Below, one piece after another: positions 45,901-56,820 of a DNA stretch of 64,000 nt. Position numbers and translations under genes: made by a program. This DNA comes from Lophium mytilinum (lineage: Eukaryota; Ascomycota; Dothideomycetes; Mytilinidiales; Mytilinidiaceae). Position 1 is the stretch's first letter, and every line of letters begins with the position of its first letter. The notes below the pieces were generated by a model that was not told where the DNA came from, searched no databases, and saw only the letters and a program-made list of their open reading frames with translations. The DNA lies in the NCBI GenBank assembly GCA_010093605.1, contig MU004189.1:77673-141672 (forward strand), in the 5' to 3' direction.

Positions 45901-46087
45901 CTTCCGAGATTGCACCCTGACGCAGGTCAACTTCTCAAACGGTTTTCGCAACCTGTCGGGGATCCAGTTCGAAGCCTTCCTCCTCGACGACATCTTGCCC
46001 ATGGTGTTTATGGTGGATAGTTTGGCGATGGGGTGGTATAACAACAGCTGCTCTTCAGGCATAATCCGAATGGGCTCCCGCAAGTAG
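42896..46087 (+). CDS. Membrane-anchored Ser/Thr-repeat surface glycoprotein
   Basis: Three exons: 42896-45209, 45256-45434 and 45494-46087, encoding 1028 aa. Residues 1-88 are hydrophilic and acidic (SSDEESSSTS). Residues about 91-112 form one transmembrane helix (GPALVLAVLIWWTWFSILAG). With no signal peptide, this predicts a single-pass protein with a cytosolic N-terminus. Residues about 120-205 contain YVTVTEMSTPAACF-like segments seen in fungal wall proteins. Residues about 215-640 are degenerate repeats rich in GTSSSTRTSSS, SISTGTS and PISTE, probably an O-glycosylated stalk. The last 270 residues are globular with conserved Cys and Trp (RCGEYGNFT, DDIPGFVPVENN, FGFRDCTLTQVNFSNGF, YNNSCSSGII), like DUF7371-type domains, a recalled and untested match. 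Introns of 46 and 59 bp have GTGAGT and GTAAGG donors and GCTAAT branches. The stalk and C-domain are expected outside the membrane. Confidence 0.84.
43640..44830 (+). repeat. Coding minisatellite of the Ser/Thr stalk
   Basis: About 1.2 kb of degenerate units with cores such as GGGACTTCAAGCTCCACC (Gly-Thr-Ser-Ser-Ser-Thr) alternating with Ile-containing units (ATTTCCATCTCCACCGGG). Units vary in length by multiples of 3, so the frame holds. The same composition leaves a long open frame on the opposite strand. Confidence 0.75.
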
Positions 46088-47156
46088 AGGCAGATGGTGT
46101 GGGTGACGCTCTTGCTAATTGACCGTGTTAGACTGGGGCCCACCGTAAAGCAAAAAACCCTTAACACGGTCGGAGGTTGTCATTCTTGCAAAATAGGCCT
46201 AGGTAGTAGCTTTCGGGATGCATATCGGCTCTATAGCATAGGAAAGTCAATAAAAATAACAGGTTATGCATGATTCGATGATGTTGGTTGCCACTGTCTG
46301 AAGGGCCTCGAATGATTTTCATAGAGCTAAAGGTGATGGTTTTAATCAGTCGGTAAACTTGCCAGGCCACCTCAGACGGCTGCCAACAGGTGTACACAGA
46401 AGGCTGGAAGGTGTGACAACGAGGCTGACACGAGTGGGGTCTGACGCTGAAATCCAACCACCGTTCGCGAGCGGGCACTAGGCCGAATGTAGCAATACGA
46501 TGGTGTTGATACACTTCCGTGTCAGACTTCAGCACCACACCTGCTTGCTACTTGCCTGTGTCTCAGCTGTGGCGCCCGTCTGAGACGACGACGACTCGAT
46601 GAGGGGCCATGCCACCCTCCCAGGCCTGCGGAGGTGCCCGAAGCTGCTTTGAAGCACGCCTTGTGACTGCATCAGAGCAATCAGCTTGGCGCGCCATGTG
46701 ACGGGCGCTTCGATGCGGCCATGCGGCCATGCAGCCATGCGACTGACCTCGAATACCCGTTCCGCTCCGGGGATGGACGCTGCCCGGTGTTTCTTCTGCT
46801 TCTTCTTCTGCTCTGCTACGTGAGGCTGCCTGGGGACTGTCATTCGGTCGCAGCACTTCGTGGCCAACAGCACCGACACAGACAAAAGCCTCCAGCGCCT
46901 GACGCCCAATCCCTGTCGATGCCCACCAAGCCCTGACTTCTCGAATCCCCGCCGAGCCTCACGCATCTTCCCTCCACCGCAACCTCTGCGCCGACTCCCC
47001 TCCGCCTTCACCGCTGCCCTCCCTCTCCGCCCTGGCGACTCCGACTGCTCCGGCATGACTGCTGCGTTCCCGCTGCAGTCCCTACCACCCGCCCCATTCA
47101 CCGACCTGCCCCGCTCCCCGCCAGATCTGCACCGCAGTGCTATCTCCTCCGCCACC
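46088..47156. other. Intergenic: 3' flank of the surface gene, CCCH-gene promoter and 5' UTR
   Basis: No separate gene is supported. The final 300 bp are C-rich and in frame with the CCCH gene, with an upstream ATG at 47055, so an N-terminally extended form is possible. Long minus-strand frames here are antisense by-products of the C-rich sequence. Confidence 0.55.
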
Positions 47157-49177
47157 ATGAACTCCTTCAACCTCACCTTTGCTCCAAATACCGCCACCAA
47201 CGGCCACGAAACCCAACAGCGCCACTCCCAGGACTTTCGCTCGCCACCCGCCAACAGCGCCATGCCTGTGACACACCGCAACGGAGCTGTGCCCGTCCCG
47301 CACAATCGCGTCGGCAACGGGGGCATGGGGAACATGCGTGGAGGAGACTTTGGACCGCGGAGTCCGCCAAACAACAAGAGTGAGTAGACACGTCTTGTTA
47401 GCCCATACCTCTTGGACCACTAACCCAGACGCGCCCAGGTACCTCACACGTGCCCTGCAAATTCTACCGCCAGGGAGCCTGCCAGGCGGGCAAAGCCTGT
47501 CCGTTCTTGCACTCCAACGAGCCCACCGAGAGAGCGCCTTGCAAGTACTTCACTAAAGTGAGTAGCTTGCGATGCTGTTAGGAAGAACTCCAAGCTAATC
47601 CCATCCAGGGCAACTGCAAATTTGGCGCCAAATGCGCCCTCGCCCACATCCTCCCTGACGGCCGCGTAGTCAATAAGCAGGGTTTTGGGGGCGGTGGACA
47701 TCTCAATCTCGGGGGCAGAGTCAATGTGCAACACCATGCCGAGCCGCCGCCAGGCACCTCGCTTCTCACCATGCAGGCACACATGGCCCCAATGCAGCCA
47801 GCAAACTACGCCTACGGTCAGATGCAGGAAGATCCATGGAGCCAGCCCCGCCAGGCCGCAAACTACGAGATCCCCACCATCGACACTACCTTCTCGTCGC
47901 ACCCTGGATCCAACTATGGCTCGCCCCCGAACGACGGCGGCCTGTTACCCATATCCCCAGCGCAGAAGGGCCGGAGCGTTCTGGATGCCCCGCTTCCAGC
48001 CTCCTTCGACAGCCAGGGCATCTCGCACATGGCGCGTTTTGGTCCTCTCGCTGCGTCTGTGCCATCTAGATTCGGGCTTGGATCCTCGCCTCCATCCTCA
48101 TATCCGGAGAAGAGCATCGGCGACTCTCCCGCACTCCGAAACCTTCACAACTCCGCATTTGGCGACGACTCCCGCAACGGTAGGAACGACCTCTTAGGCT
48201 CATCACCGCCAGACTCTACCGACCAGCAGTATGGCCGACGCATCATGCACTCGGAGCGCTTCTCGTCAAGGTCAAAGAACACCCTGTCGACTAGTCTTGG
48301 CGCACGACCACCTCGCACTGGATTTGAGGACTGGGATGCAGATGGAGATGGGCTTATCTTCCCTCATGAGGAAGAGATGCTTCCTAGTACGTTGGGCGAG
48401 CTTCTTACCCCACAGGAGAATATGCGCCGTCAATCACGGGACCATGGCGAGTCGTTTTCCGGATTGGGAGCGTCGCCTGCAGATTCCGGCTCCAAGGTAG
48501 GCTCCCCGTCTGCTGCATCATCTTCTCCGTCACGGTTCCAATCGCTGTTCTCACGTCGGCCCAATGAAGGCGGGGTTGAGAGCGGATCAGGTCCAGGAGG
48601 TGCATCTGCGTTTGGTCATGTAGGATCTCCCCTTCGAAACTCCAGCCTCCATCCCGGCGCTAGCCCGTCGATCCGAGCTACAGCACGCCCTACTTCAGGA
48701 GACGGCAGCAGCTTCCTGGCATCGCCCCCTCGTCAAACAAGCAGCATGGGGCTGCTCGCCCAACAGCTGCAACGCACGCGAATCAACTCCCGAGCTTCAG
48801 ATGGCTCCGACCACCCCGGAATGGGCATGCGTGTCTTGTCTGCTGGTTCCATTGGAAGCTCAGCCGGAGGTCGGATTAGCGTCGATCGCGCTGTGAGCAG
48901 CTCGAGTATCAATCGAGAGCGCATTGACGAAGAGCAAGGGCTTTTTAGTATGGAGGAAGAAGAAGAGGCGGAGCGCAGCAAGGAGAAGAGCAAGGATGAG
49001 CCTACCGTTGGCCCTCTTAGCAGCGCAAACCAGAAGCGGTTGTCAGGCGGGAACGACCCCTGGGCAGCTTACAGCCGGTCACCGCCAGGTTTGGGCCCTA
49101 TCGGCGGACAGAGGGCTTCGAGTGGCACCGTGGGGAGCTTAGGGAAGAGCAACCGTACCTGGAACACGAACGCCTGA
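47157..49177 (+). CDS. Tandem CCCH zinc-finger protein (Lee1-like)
   Basis: Three exons: 47157-47379, 47439-47557 and 47609-49177, encoding 636 aa. Finger 1 is C81-x7-C89-x5-C95-x3-H99 (CKFYRQGACQAGKACPFLH). Finger 2 is C109-x7-C117-x5-C123-x3-H127 (CKYFTKGNCKFGAKCALAH). Paired fingers of this spacing bind RNA or, less often, DNA; the arrangement resembles fungal Lee1-type proteins. The remaining 500 residues are Ser/Pro/Gly-rich and disordered, with short conserved-looking pieces (FEDWDADGDGLIFPHEEEMLPSTL in several parts, NDPWAAYSRSPPG near the end) and a charged segment (MEEEEEAERSKEKSK). The start was set at 47157 because GCCACCATG is an excellent initiation context; an in-frame ATG at 47055 is the alternative. 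Intron 1 splits a Ser codon and intron 2 separates Lys114 from Gly115 inside finger 2. Donors are GTGAGT in both. Confidence 0.87.
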
Positions 49178-51173
49178 TGAGGAGTCAATATCGCGATCTT
49201 GACCTGGATATCAGGACATCACTTCGCCGAATTCGCCTAACCTATCCTATCCCATCTCATCCATCAGGGGCAACTCTCTGGCAAATCTGTATATATCGGA
49301 GTAAAACGAACAAACGAGCACTGAACTCGACCGACACACGGGGGGGGGGCGGAGTGTGTACGGAACCTCACGGCCAATTAACGAAGAAAAACCATTAAAA
49401 TACGGAAAACCTCATCATCTTAGCACTCATACCCCATGCCCCTTTATCGACATTACCCTTTTCCTTTTTCCCTCTTTCCCTTTTTTTCTTCTGCTTTCCC
49501 GGCTTTGCGGCACTGGGGGCGCTCCCCAGCAGCAAATAGCATGCCTGGCGTTAGGGGAGTTTTCTTCTTTCTTCTAATTGTTTTTTTTGGGCGGGCTTTG
49601 GGGCATGGCACAGGGTTGCGGTACACCACACGACGACCGATCTAACCAAGGTTTCACTGAATCTGGCGGGGGGTGGGTGGGGGGGCAGAGTTTCAGTTCT
49701 CGGTTTTTGAAAAAATACCGAGCTGTTTTTTGGGAGGGGATCTTGGGCGAGCATTTTCCGTGGACGGGCCTGGTTCATGGCTTTCTTTTTTTGCTTCTTT
49801 TTGAGGGGTTTTTTGGGGGGGCTGTAGGTAGATAACCGATTTGAGGTGTTGAGGATTAGACTATGCGAGTGGTTGACTTGAATTAGCGGGGGGGTTAATG
49901 TAGAATTTTTTTGAGAGAGAGTGAGTGCGGAAGATTTGGCTTGGTGGTGGTGTGAATGGTGATGATATGTGGTGCCATGGGGGTTGCTGATGTATCCTGC
50001 ACGAGTTTGCCGCTGTCTGAGACGCCTTGCAGGAATATTAACTTCGTGGATGAGAGGGGAAAAGGGGGTTTGGACGGCTGGGAAAGGTGTGGGGATGCTG
50101 CAGACGGCGGCGGAATGGTGTAGGGAAATTGGAAGGCCTTCCGATTGTTTTGGAGTGTGCCGGGGCTCCATTACAGAGCGGGAAAGGGGAGAAGTGGCTA
50201 GGGCGAGGTGTTGTGCACTAGTCTACGAATGCGTGGAGTGCTTCAATGAGGTTTCACGCAGCGCAAGGGGATGAGCTTTTGCCTTGACTAAATTTAGGAA
50301 AATGCGTTGGAGCGCCCGAGCACTGGAAGATGGCTTAGAAATAACTCTGAGAAGAGTGATGGATGAGTGTGCAGCTTTTCAGGCAGAGCGGGACGTGGAG
50401 AGGCTGGCGATCGTGACGGAGATTTGGTGCTGTGGGGGCTTAGGGGATGTGAAGGTTTAGATGGACGCCCTTTGTTGTTGTAGTCGCATATTCAATGCAC
50501 TGTTCCAATTACCTTACTAGCTAGGTTAAGTAATTCTGACTTTCGAGATGTGAGGTAGTATTGTAAATACATGACCTCTACGATAGCTCTACTTTCTCCC
50601 CGCAATTCATGGATTACAAGACCTGGTATAGCTATGAAAGCAGCTTTTATTCAAAGTTTGTGGTTGTAAGCGGAACTATAGCTGCGCATATCCCTCCAAT
50701 ATGTATTTCATATTGTAGATTTGCAATATGAGTAGAAGTAATCCTAAGTCTGAGGTTGTGCGCTCCAAAACGTGGGAGAGTAGCAAAACGGGGTCTTACT
50801 AAGTCACCACTAACAACACATTTCAAAGTATTGTCTTAGCCACCACAAGACTAAATGTTTCAAGAGAGTGCATTTATGTCGTTGGCTCGCACGAAGTATC
50901 TTGTAAAACATGGTGGGTGGGCCGGCGCAATTTTGGGATCTTAGCGTTCTTGATTGGGAAGTAGTCAACCACGGTAGAGCGCTCTTACTTCTGCTGTTCA
51001 TGATTAGGAAGCCGGATGTCAACCATGGGAGCGCTCTGCCCTCGCTTCTGCTGCAGCACAAAAGCTCCCTCCAACTCAGTGCCACCTCATCTACTTCCAC
51101 AGTACTTCCGCTACAGCACTAAGTCACCTCCCACAACCAGTCTCCGTCTAAGTCCTAGAACTCCAACATTACG
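49178..51173. other. 2 kb intergenic: G-run-rich CCCH 3' flank, then F-box promoter
   Basis: The first 700 bp hold long G and T homopolymer runs (ten G at 49340-49349, a G-quadruplex-like stretch at 49668-49685, T and G runs near 49800). The rest has no convincing frame. A short imperfect duplication lies at about 50952-51053. Confidence 0.55.
49668..49685 (+). other. G-quadruplex-like G-run cluster
   Basis: Six G, T, three G, T, seven G. This can form four G-triplets separated by single bases, downstream of the CCCH stop codon. Confidence 0.5.
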
Positions 51174-53000
51174 ATGGACTTTGAACGCCCTCTTTTTGCG
51201 GGTACGACAATACCCGTGCGTCTAGCTCCGACGACTATAGAAGACCTCCCAGACGAAATCCTGATCAAAATCATGTCGAACTTCAGGGTAGGACATCAGA
51301 ATCCTGCACACATCACTGAACGTGACGGAGCGAGTCAACAACTCGAAATTCAACACCGGGCAACCCTGTTACTCGTATCACAGGTATCCAGAAAGTTTAA
51401 AAACTGTGCGCAAGAGATCCTGTTCCAGGATGTCGGTGTCGGACTGACGGATAACGGTGATATTATCAAGAAGTATGAGGAGCCAAAGCGGCTTGCAATG
51501 CTGTTCGACGTCCTGCGCCGTAACCCAGGACTTGCGAGGAAGGTGAATATACTGCATTTGCATGTTTTGAGTCCTACGGTTTTGAAGAGGAGGGGGGCTA
51601 GGGAGGAGGGCCGAAGGGCGGCGGTGGAATGGATCATACCGGACCTGACAGTGCACATCCACGGCCTTGTCGGCATTCCCGACGATATGAGAAAGACTTG
51701 GCTGGAGATGCTAAGCGGCGACTTCTACCACGAGGCACTGGCTGCTGGACTTCTGTCGGTTATACCGAATTTGCAGAAGCTCTTTGTGCGCGCCACTTAT
51801 ACGCTACCTCTCCTGTCGACACTGGCACAACTCACCTCAATGCCAATCTTAGGAACTTTAAGACATCTCAGACTCACGATCGAGAAATGCGAGAGGGCTA
51901 CCTATTTTCGCCAGGCCACGGGACTGGACCTCACTGCGTCGCTGGTATATCTGCCGCGCTTGTGGACGCTCACATGCAACGCTGACACCGAACACGGGTC
52001 TTTACACCATATCGGTCACCGAAACCTCAGCCCAAATCTCACAGAGCTTACGGTTTTTGGAGGTATTACGGGGAAACAATTTGCGTCTGTTCTTGGTGGG
52101 TTCAAGGGATTGATTATGTTTGATTGGATACCACATCCAATCCAAAGGGCCGCTTACTATGAGGATGATGAGGAGAACGATGGAGAATATAGGGATGATG
52201 AAGAAGACGATGATGATGACAGCGGCCGATGGGGACCACAAGCAGGCCTGGGAACACTAATCGAAGCTTTGGAGGCGCACCGCGAAACGCTACGCCTGAT
52301 CAGGATAGGGTACTCGGGGGCAAGAGATTTCTGGAGCATCATGGATTCCCGGAACGTCAAAGCCCCGTCTTTTGCTGCGTTCGAGCGGCTTGAATGGCTT
52401 ATCATCGATTGCAGCTGCTTGCTCAATTGCAACGGGCTGGCCCTCTCCCCGGAAAGACTAGCGGAGAGGCTTGCGCGTGCGCTACCAAGGTCGCTCCAGA
52501 TGTTGGAGCTGGGCAATTATAAAAACATATTCACCCGGCATGGCAGGTACAATCTCCTCATGGAGCCGCTGGAGGCACTTATCCCGTGGCTGGACGAAGA
52601 GCAATACCCGAATCTGAGAACGATCCGATTCGACCCTTATTACAGGGAAGCTATGGAGATCACAGGGAAGAAAAAAAAGGAGGTATGGCAGAAGCAGATT
52701 ATGAAGTATGATCTGTTTGAAAAGTTTGGGAGTGTCGGAATCATTTTTATTCCATGGTACTTCGGTTATACAGACGAAGGCGTCGCTCCCTCTTGGTGGG
52801 ATTGGTTCGTTGCGTTTGCGCATAAACTTTGGTTGTATAGGTTGATCTTTTCTACAGGCGTAATTGGGTTCGTAATTGGGTTTGTTGTGGCACCGATGGT
52901 GAATATTTCCACTCCGCTTCTCTTGGTTTGTTTGAGAACCTTGAACCTGGGTAACATCTTTCATTTTGAACTCAATGGTTTGCGCGGTGGGGAGACTTGA
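51174..53000 (+). CDS. F-box-type protein with C-terminal hydrophobic helix
   Basis: Single exon, 608 aa. Residues about 18-75 resemble an F-box: TTIEDLPDEILIKIMSNF, later LLLVSQVSRKFKNCAQEILF. F-box proteins recruit substrates to SCF ubiquitin ligases through Skp1. The body (residues about 100-500) has leucine-rich pieces like those of the large fungal F-box families (LPRLWTLTCNADTEHGSLHH, LAQLTSMPILGTLRHLRLTI). An acidic insert (DDEENDGEYRDDEEDDDDDS) sits near 328-347. Around residue 560 there is a hydrophobic stretch (LIFSTGVIGFVIGFVVAPMV) that could span a membrane, unusual for the family. ATG 51174 opens the frame and the predicted product is complete. The substrate is unknown. Confidence 0.8.
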   Translation: MDFERPLFAGTTIPVRLAPTTIEDLPDEILIKIMSNFRVGHQNPAHITERDGASQQLEIQHRATLLLVSQVSRKFKNCAQEILFQDVGVGLTDNGDIIKKYEEPKRLAMLFDVLRRNPGLARKVNILHLHVLSPTVLKRRGAREEGRRAAVEWIIPDLTVHIHGLVGIPDDMRKTWLEMLSGDFYHEALAAGLLSVIPNLQKLFVRATYTLPLLSTLAQLTSMPILGTLRHLRLTIEKCERATYFRQATGLDLTASLVYLPRLWTLTCNADTEHGSLHHIGHRNLSPNLTELTVFGGITGKQFASVLGGFKGLIMFDWIPHPIQRAAYYEDDEENDGEYRDDEEDDDDDSGRWGPQAGLGTLIEALEAHRETLRLIRIGYSGARDFWSIMDSRNVKAPSFAAFERLEWLIIDCSCLLNCNGLALSPERLAERLARALPRSLQMLELGNYKNIFTRHGRYNLLMEPLEALIPWLDEEQYPNLRTIRFDPYYREAMEITGKKKKEVWQKQIMKYDLFEKFGSVGIIFIPWYFGYTDEGVAPSWWDWFVAFAHKLWLYRLIFSTGVIGFVIGFVVAPMVNISTPLLLVCLRTLNLGNIFHFELNGLRGGET

Positions 53001-54266
53001 TCCGAGACGACGGTTCAGAGTGAAAGAGAGTTGAGAATGAGGTACCATGAAAGGCATGCTTTCCACGTAGATAAAGCTTTATCCAGTCATTATACCCTTC
53101 GAGAGCAGTAAGACGTGCGACTCAAAAAAGAGTTCATGTCTGTAACAGTGTCCGACTGCGTTGGAAAGGTCCTCGTGGTATCGTGAAATTCTTTTCACGT
53201 TGAACTAAGTCGTGAAGCTGTACAATGGGTCCGAAGCATCCTTCGAACTTCCTAGCTAGGAAACTTTTCCATGACGGAGAGGCGGCTCTTGCGAGGGTAC
53301 GCAGTTTGCGACGGTGTTATTGCCCCAAAGAAGACAGTATTTGGGCTTCCCCGATGAAGAGACAGAGCTGTGGGGTGCATAGGACAACATGTAATACAGG
53401 TCGATAGGACAGTGGATGCCGTTCGGGTGGACATGCCTGTTGCTGCTAGTCATCACAGGCTTCAAGGTGCTATGCGGGGCACGAAGAGGGGAGTAAGCTT
53501 GGCAGTGAATCATGGAATGAGGGTCCAAGGGATATTGGAGTTGGCGACAGGGTGGGAGCGTTAAAAGGGGCGCCCTTAGCCTGAGTCTGTGCTCTCGAAC
53601 CACGGCTAATACTAAGAATCTCATAGGTACATTTTAGATAGTTAGACCTCATGCCCTCGAAGATTGCAGATAGAATAGTCCAGGATGTCTTGATATAGCA
53701 TTTCAAGCTGTGTATACCAGGGCCAGCTACCAATGTCTACATCCACTCAGCGCTCCTCGATCCCCCATCACGCTTCTCCCCATTAGAATGCCCATCCAGC
53801 GCGAAAATACCCGACGCAGCAAACCCACAGCGGGGCCGTTATCGACCAGCACACCATATCTGTCTCTGTCATCGGCTTCTCCCACTCCCCACCAACCGCC
53901 CGTCCAGGCTGCATGAGGCAGGCCGATGCGGTCCCCGAAAAGCAACGCCGCATTCTGCAGAGTATCAAACATTGCCCATCGGCGGAGTTACGGGTCCGTT
54001 GCGCAGCCCGCGACGTCAGTTGTTGTACGAGCTGCTGCAAGGCCTGGACGCGCTTGGGGTCTCTTTTCTCTTATCGCGGCGGAGGTCTAGCCCGTAAAAG
54101 AGACTTGAACTACCTACTTCTCGCATACACGTCTCTCTTATACAAATACCTGCCGACTCCCCTTCCAGCTTCCCTTCCCTCTGAATTCTTCACTTCCAGG
54201 GTCATTTGAGGAGCTTCGTCCGCTTCGTATCCTGTGCAAGTCGTTCTCCCAACTCACCCTCGCATC
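53001..54266. other. Intergenic: F-box 3' flank and amine-oxidase promoter
   Basis: About 1.27 kb without a convincing gene. Frames on both strands are short and overlap one another. No repeat was noticed. The last 150 bp are C/T-rich, as expected for a fungal 5' UTR. Confidence 0.55.
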
Positions 54267-56453
54267 ATGTCCACCGAAACTGTCGCCACCGCTCCGGCGG
54301 TCTTCTCCGCCAAGCAAAGCGTCTCCCACCCACTTGCTCCTTTGAATGCGTCCGAGATCACAGCTGCGTCGGGTCTGATCAAGGCATCGTGGCCAGCGCA
54401 CACAGATTTGCAATTCAAGGCGGTTACGCTAGAGGAGCCGCCCAAGTCTGAGGTTTTGCCGTATCTGGAGGCGGAGCACAGTGGCAAACCACTACCGAGG
54501 GTCAGCAGGAAGGCGTTCGTGAACTATTACATTCGCAACACTGTGAGTAGATAGCTAATGAGTATCTGTACGAGGCACGAAGCTGATTCACGTAGAACAA
54601 ATTTCATGAAGCGGTCGTGGATTTGGCGTCAGGAAGGGTGCTACGAAATGTGCTACTAGGGCCAAACTTCCACGCTGGTGGAGATGGGGAGGAAATCATG
54701 AAGGTTGAGCAGATAGCGCTTGAGGACGAAGGGGTAAAGGCTGAGATTGCGAAATTGAAGCTGCCGGAGGGGACTGTCATTATCAGCGACCCTTGGATTT
54801 ACGGTATGTGCAGCAAATGCAAACGTCTGGAGATATCATTAACTCGAAACAGGATCTGATGGTGTCAATGACGACGCTCGCATGTATCAATGCTTTCTGT
54901 ATATTAGGGATCCGTTGAACTCGGCTGAAGCTGACTCCAACCACTACGCTCTTCCGATTCCGATCTCCCCGGTCATCACAACAGAGGATATGAGCGTGGT
55001 CCGGATCGACATTCTACCAACTGGTGTCGACAACACTATCAAGGAGCTTGAGCCGTACCAGATCAAGCCGCCGAATGAGTATCTGCCCGAGCACCAGAAA
55101 CTGAGGACCGATCTCAAGCCACTAAACGTGGTTCAACCCGAGGGAGCAAGCTTCAACGTCACGCAAGAAGGAACGTCGAGTGTGCTCACGTGGCAGAAGT
55201 GGCAGTTCCGAGTGGGCTTCAATCAACGGGAGGGCATGGTCCTCTACGATGTCCGCTATGACAACCGCACTCTCTTCTACCGCCTCTCCCTCTCAGACAT
55301 GAACATCCCCTACGCTGACCCACGCCACCCTTACCACAAGAAGTCGGCATTCGATCTTGGCGATGTCGGCGCGGGTATCATGGCGAACAACCTCAAACTC
55401 GGTTGTGATTGCCTAGGCTCCATCTACTATCTCGACGCTGTGCTCTCTGATGACAAAGGCGGCGTGACCCCGATGGAGAACGTCGTATGCATCCATGAGC
55501 AAGACGCTGGCATCGGGTGGAAGCACACCAACTACCGGACAGGGCGAGCAGCCGTCGTGCGGTCTCGCGAATTGGTTCTCCAATCCATCATCACAGTCGC
55601 CAACTACGAGTACATCCTAGCGTTCCAGTTCAACCAGGCCGGGGAATGCAACTATGAAGTCCGAGCTACCGGCATTCTTAGCACACAGCCCATCGACGAG
55701 GGCGTCGAAGTGCCCTTCGGCACGGTCGTCCACCCGGGCGTATTGGCTACCCACCACCAGCACATCTTCTCTCTGCGGGTTGACCCTATGCTCGATGGCT
55801 ACCTAAACCGCGTGACCTACGACGAAGCCCTACCGATGCCCCGCTCAGACTTCAACCCCCACGGCACCGGCTACTACGTCCAGGAAACCGTCATCGACCA
55901 ATCTGGCGGCTTCGATCTAGACTACGACAAGAATCGTATCTTCAAGATTCAGAACCCCGCTGTCCGTAACCCTATCAACGGCAAACCGGTTGCGTACAAG
56001 ATTATGGCGCCGCCCTTCCAGAAGATGCTCGCAGACAAGGACTCGTTCAACCACAAGCGCGCGGAGTTTGCAGATCACAACATTTACGTTGTCAAGCACC
56101 ACGACGACGAGCTTTTCGCCGGCGGCAAGTACACGAACCAATCTCGCGGTGGCCACGGGGTGCGTGCGTGGGCAGACCGCAAGGAATCCGTAAAGGACGA
56201 GGATGTGGTGGTTTTCGTGCAGTTTGGCATCAACCACGTTCCACGGATCGAGGACTTCCCAGTTATGCCGTGCGAAATTCTGAAGATTCACATGAAGCCG
56301 GTAAACTTCTTCGACAAGAACCCGGCGCTGGATGTGCCGCCGAGTGAGCAGAGTTTCAACAAGAGCACATTGGTCAGTCAAGCGCATCAGCAGTCGGGGG
56401 CGGAGGCAACGGTGGGGGCTAAGGGAGAGGTGTGTTGCTCGAGCAAGTTATAG
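54267..56453 (+). CDS. Peroxisomal copper amine oxidase
   Basis: Three exons: 54267-54542, 54596-54803 and 54853-56453, encoding 694 aa, a normal family length. It oxidises primary amines to aldehydes, releasing ammonia and hydrogen peroxide. Tyr413 in NYEYILAF is the residue converted to the topaquinone cofactor. Asp329 in AFDLGDVGAG is the expected catalytic base. Copper ligands are His463 and His465 (HHQHIF) and His623 (INHVPRIEDFPVMP). These positions are close to those known for yeast Hansenula amine oxidase. The protein ends in SKL, a type 1 peroxisomal targeting signal, so the peroxide would be made next to catalase. Introns of 53 and 49 bp have GTGAGT and GTATGT donors; both joins keep conserved sequence in frame (YYIRNT-NKFHEAV; DPWIYG-SDGVND). 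Substrate preference (methylamine, benzylamine or other) cannot be read. Confidence 0.94.
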
Positions 56454-56820
56454 ACAAAGGAGATGAAGGGTGGGAAGGAGGAGCATGGTGCTGGTTTGAG
56501 GAACGATTTAATGGATGTAATTGCATGAAAGATATGACCGATCATTCGACATTTCTGGAGCGTATGTCATAACTCAATACGACTGGAACTTGCCACCTTA
56601 CCTGAAGACGCATCTGAAATTTCTGACTGAAGTTTTTGAGCGATGAACTGTCTTTGAGATGAATCGTGTGAGACAGAGACCTCTGTCACGTGTGTGATCC
56701 GTGCCCATAAAGCCTCGTCTTCGCCAGTTCGAGCTCTTCTGTTCATGCCCTCACACTTCGACACAATCCTGCTCCTCAACGACTAAATCGCATATTATAC
56801 TCGAAACTAGGACCACAGTG
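56454..56820. other. Short intergenic: RNA15 promoter
   Basis: 367 bp between two co-oriented genes. No coding potential and no repeat were noticed. Confidence 0.55.

Noticed and set aside
46529-47377. 282-codon minus-strand frame
   Set aside because: Covers the C-rich 5' UTR and first exon of the CCCH gene in antisense; Arg/Gly-rich, no splice partners.
54080-54130. tRNA-like stretch
   Set aside because: Bits resembling a B-box were seen but no cloverleaf stems or A-box at the right distance.
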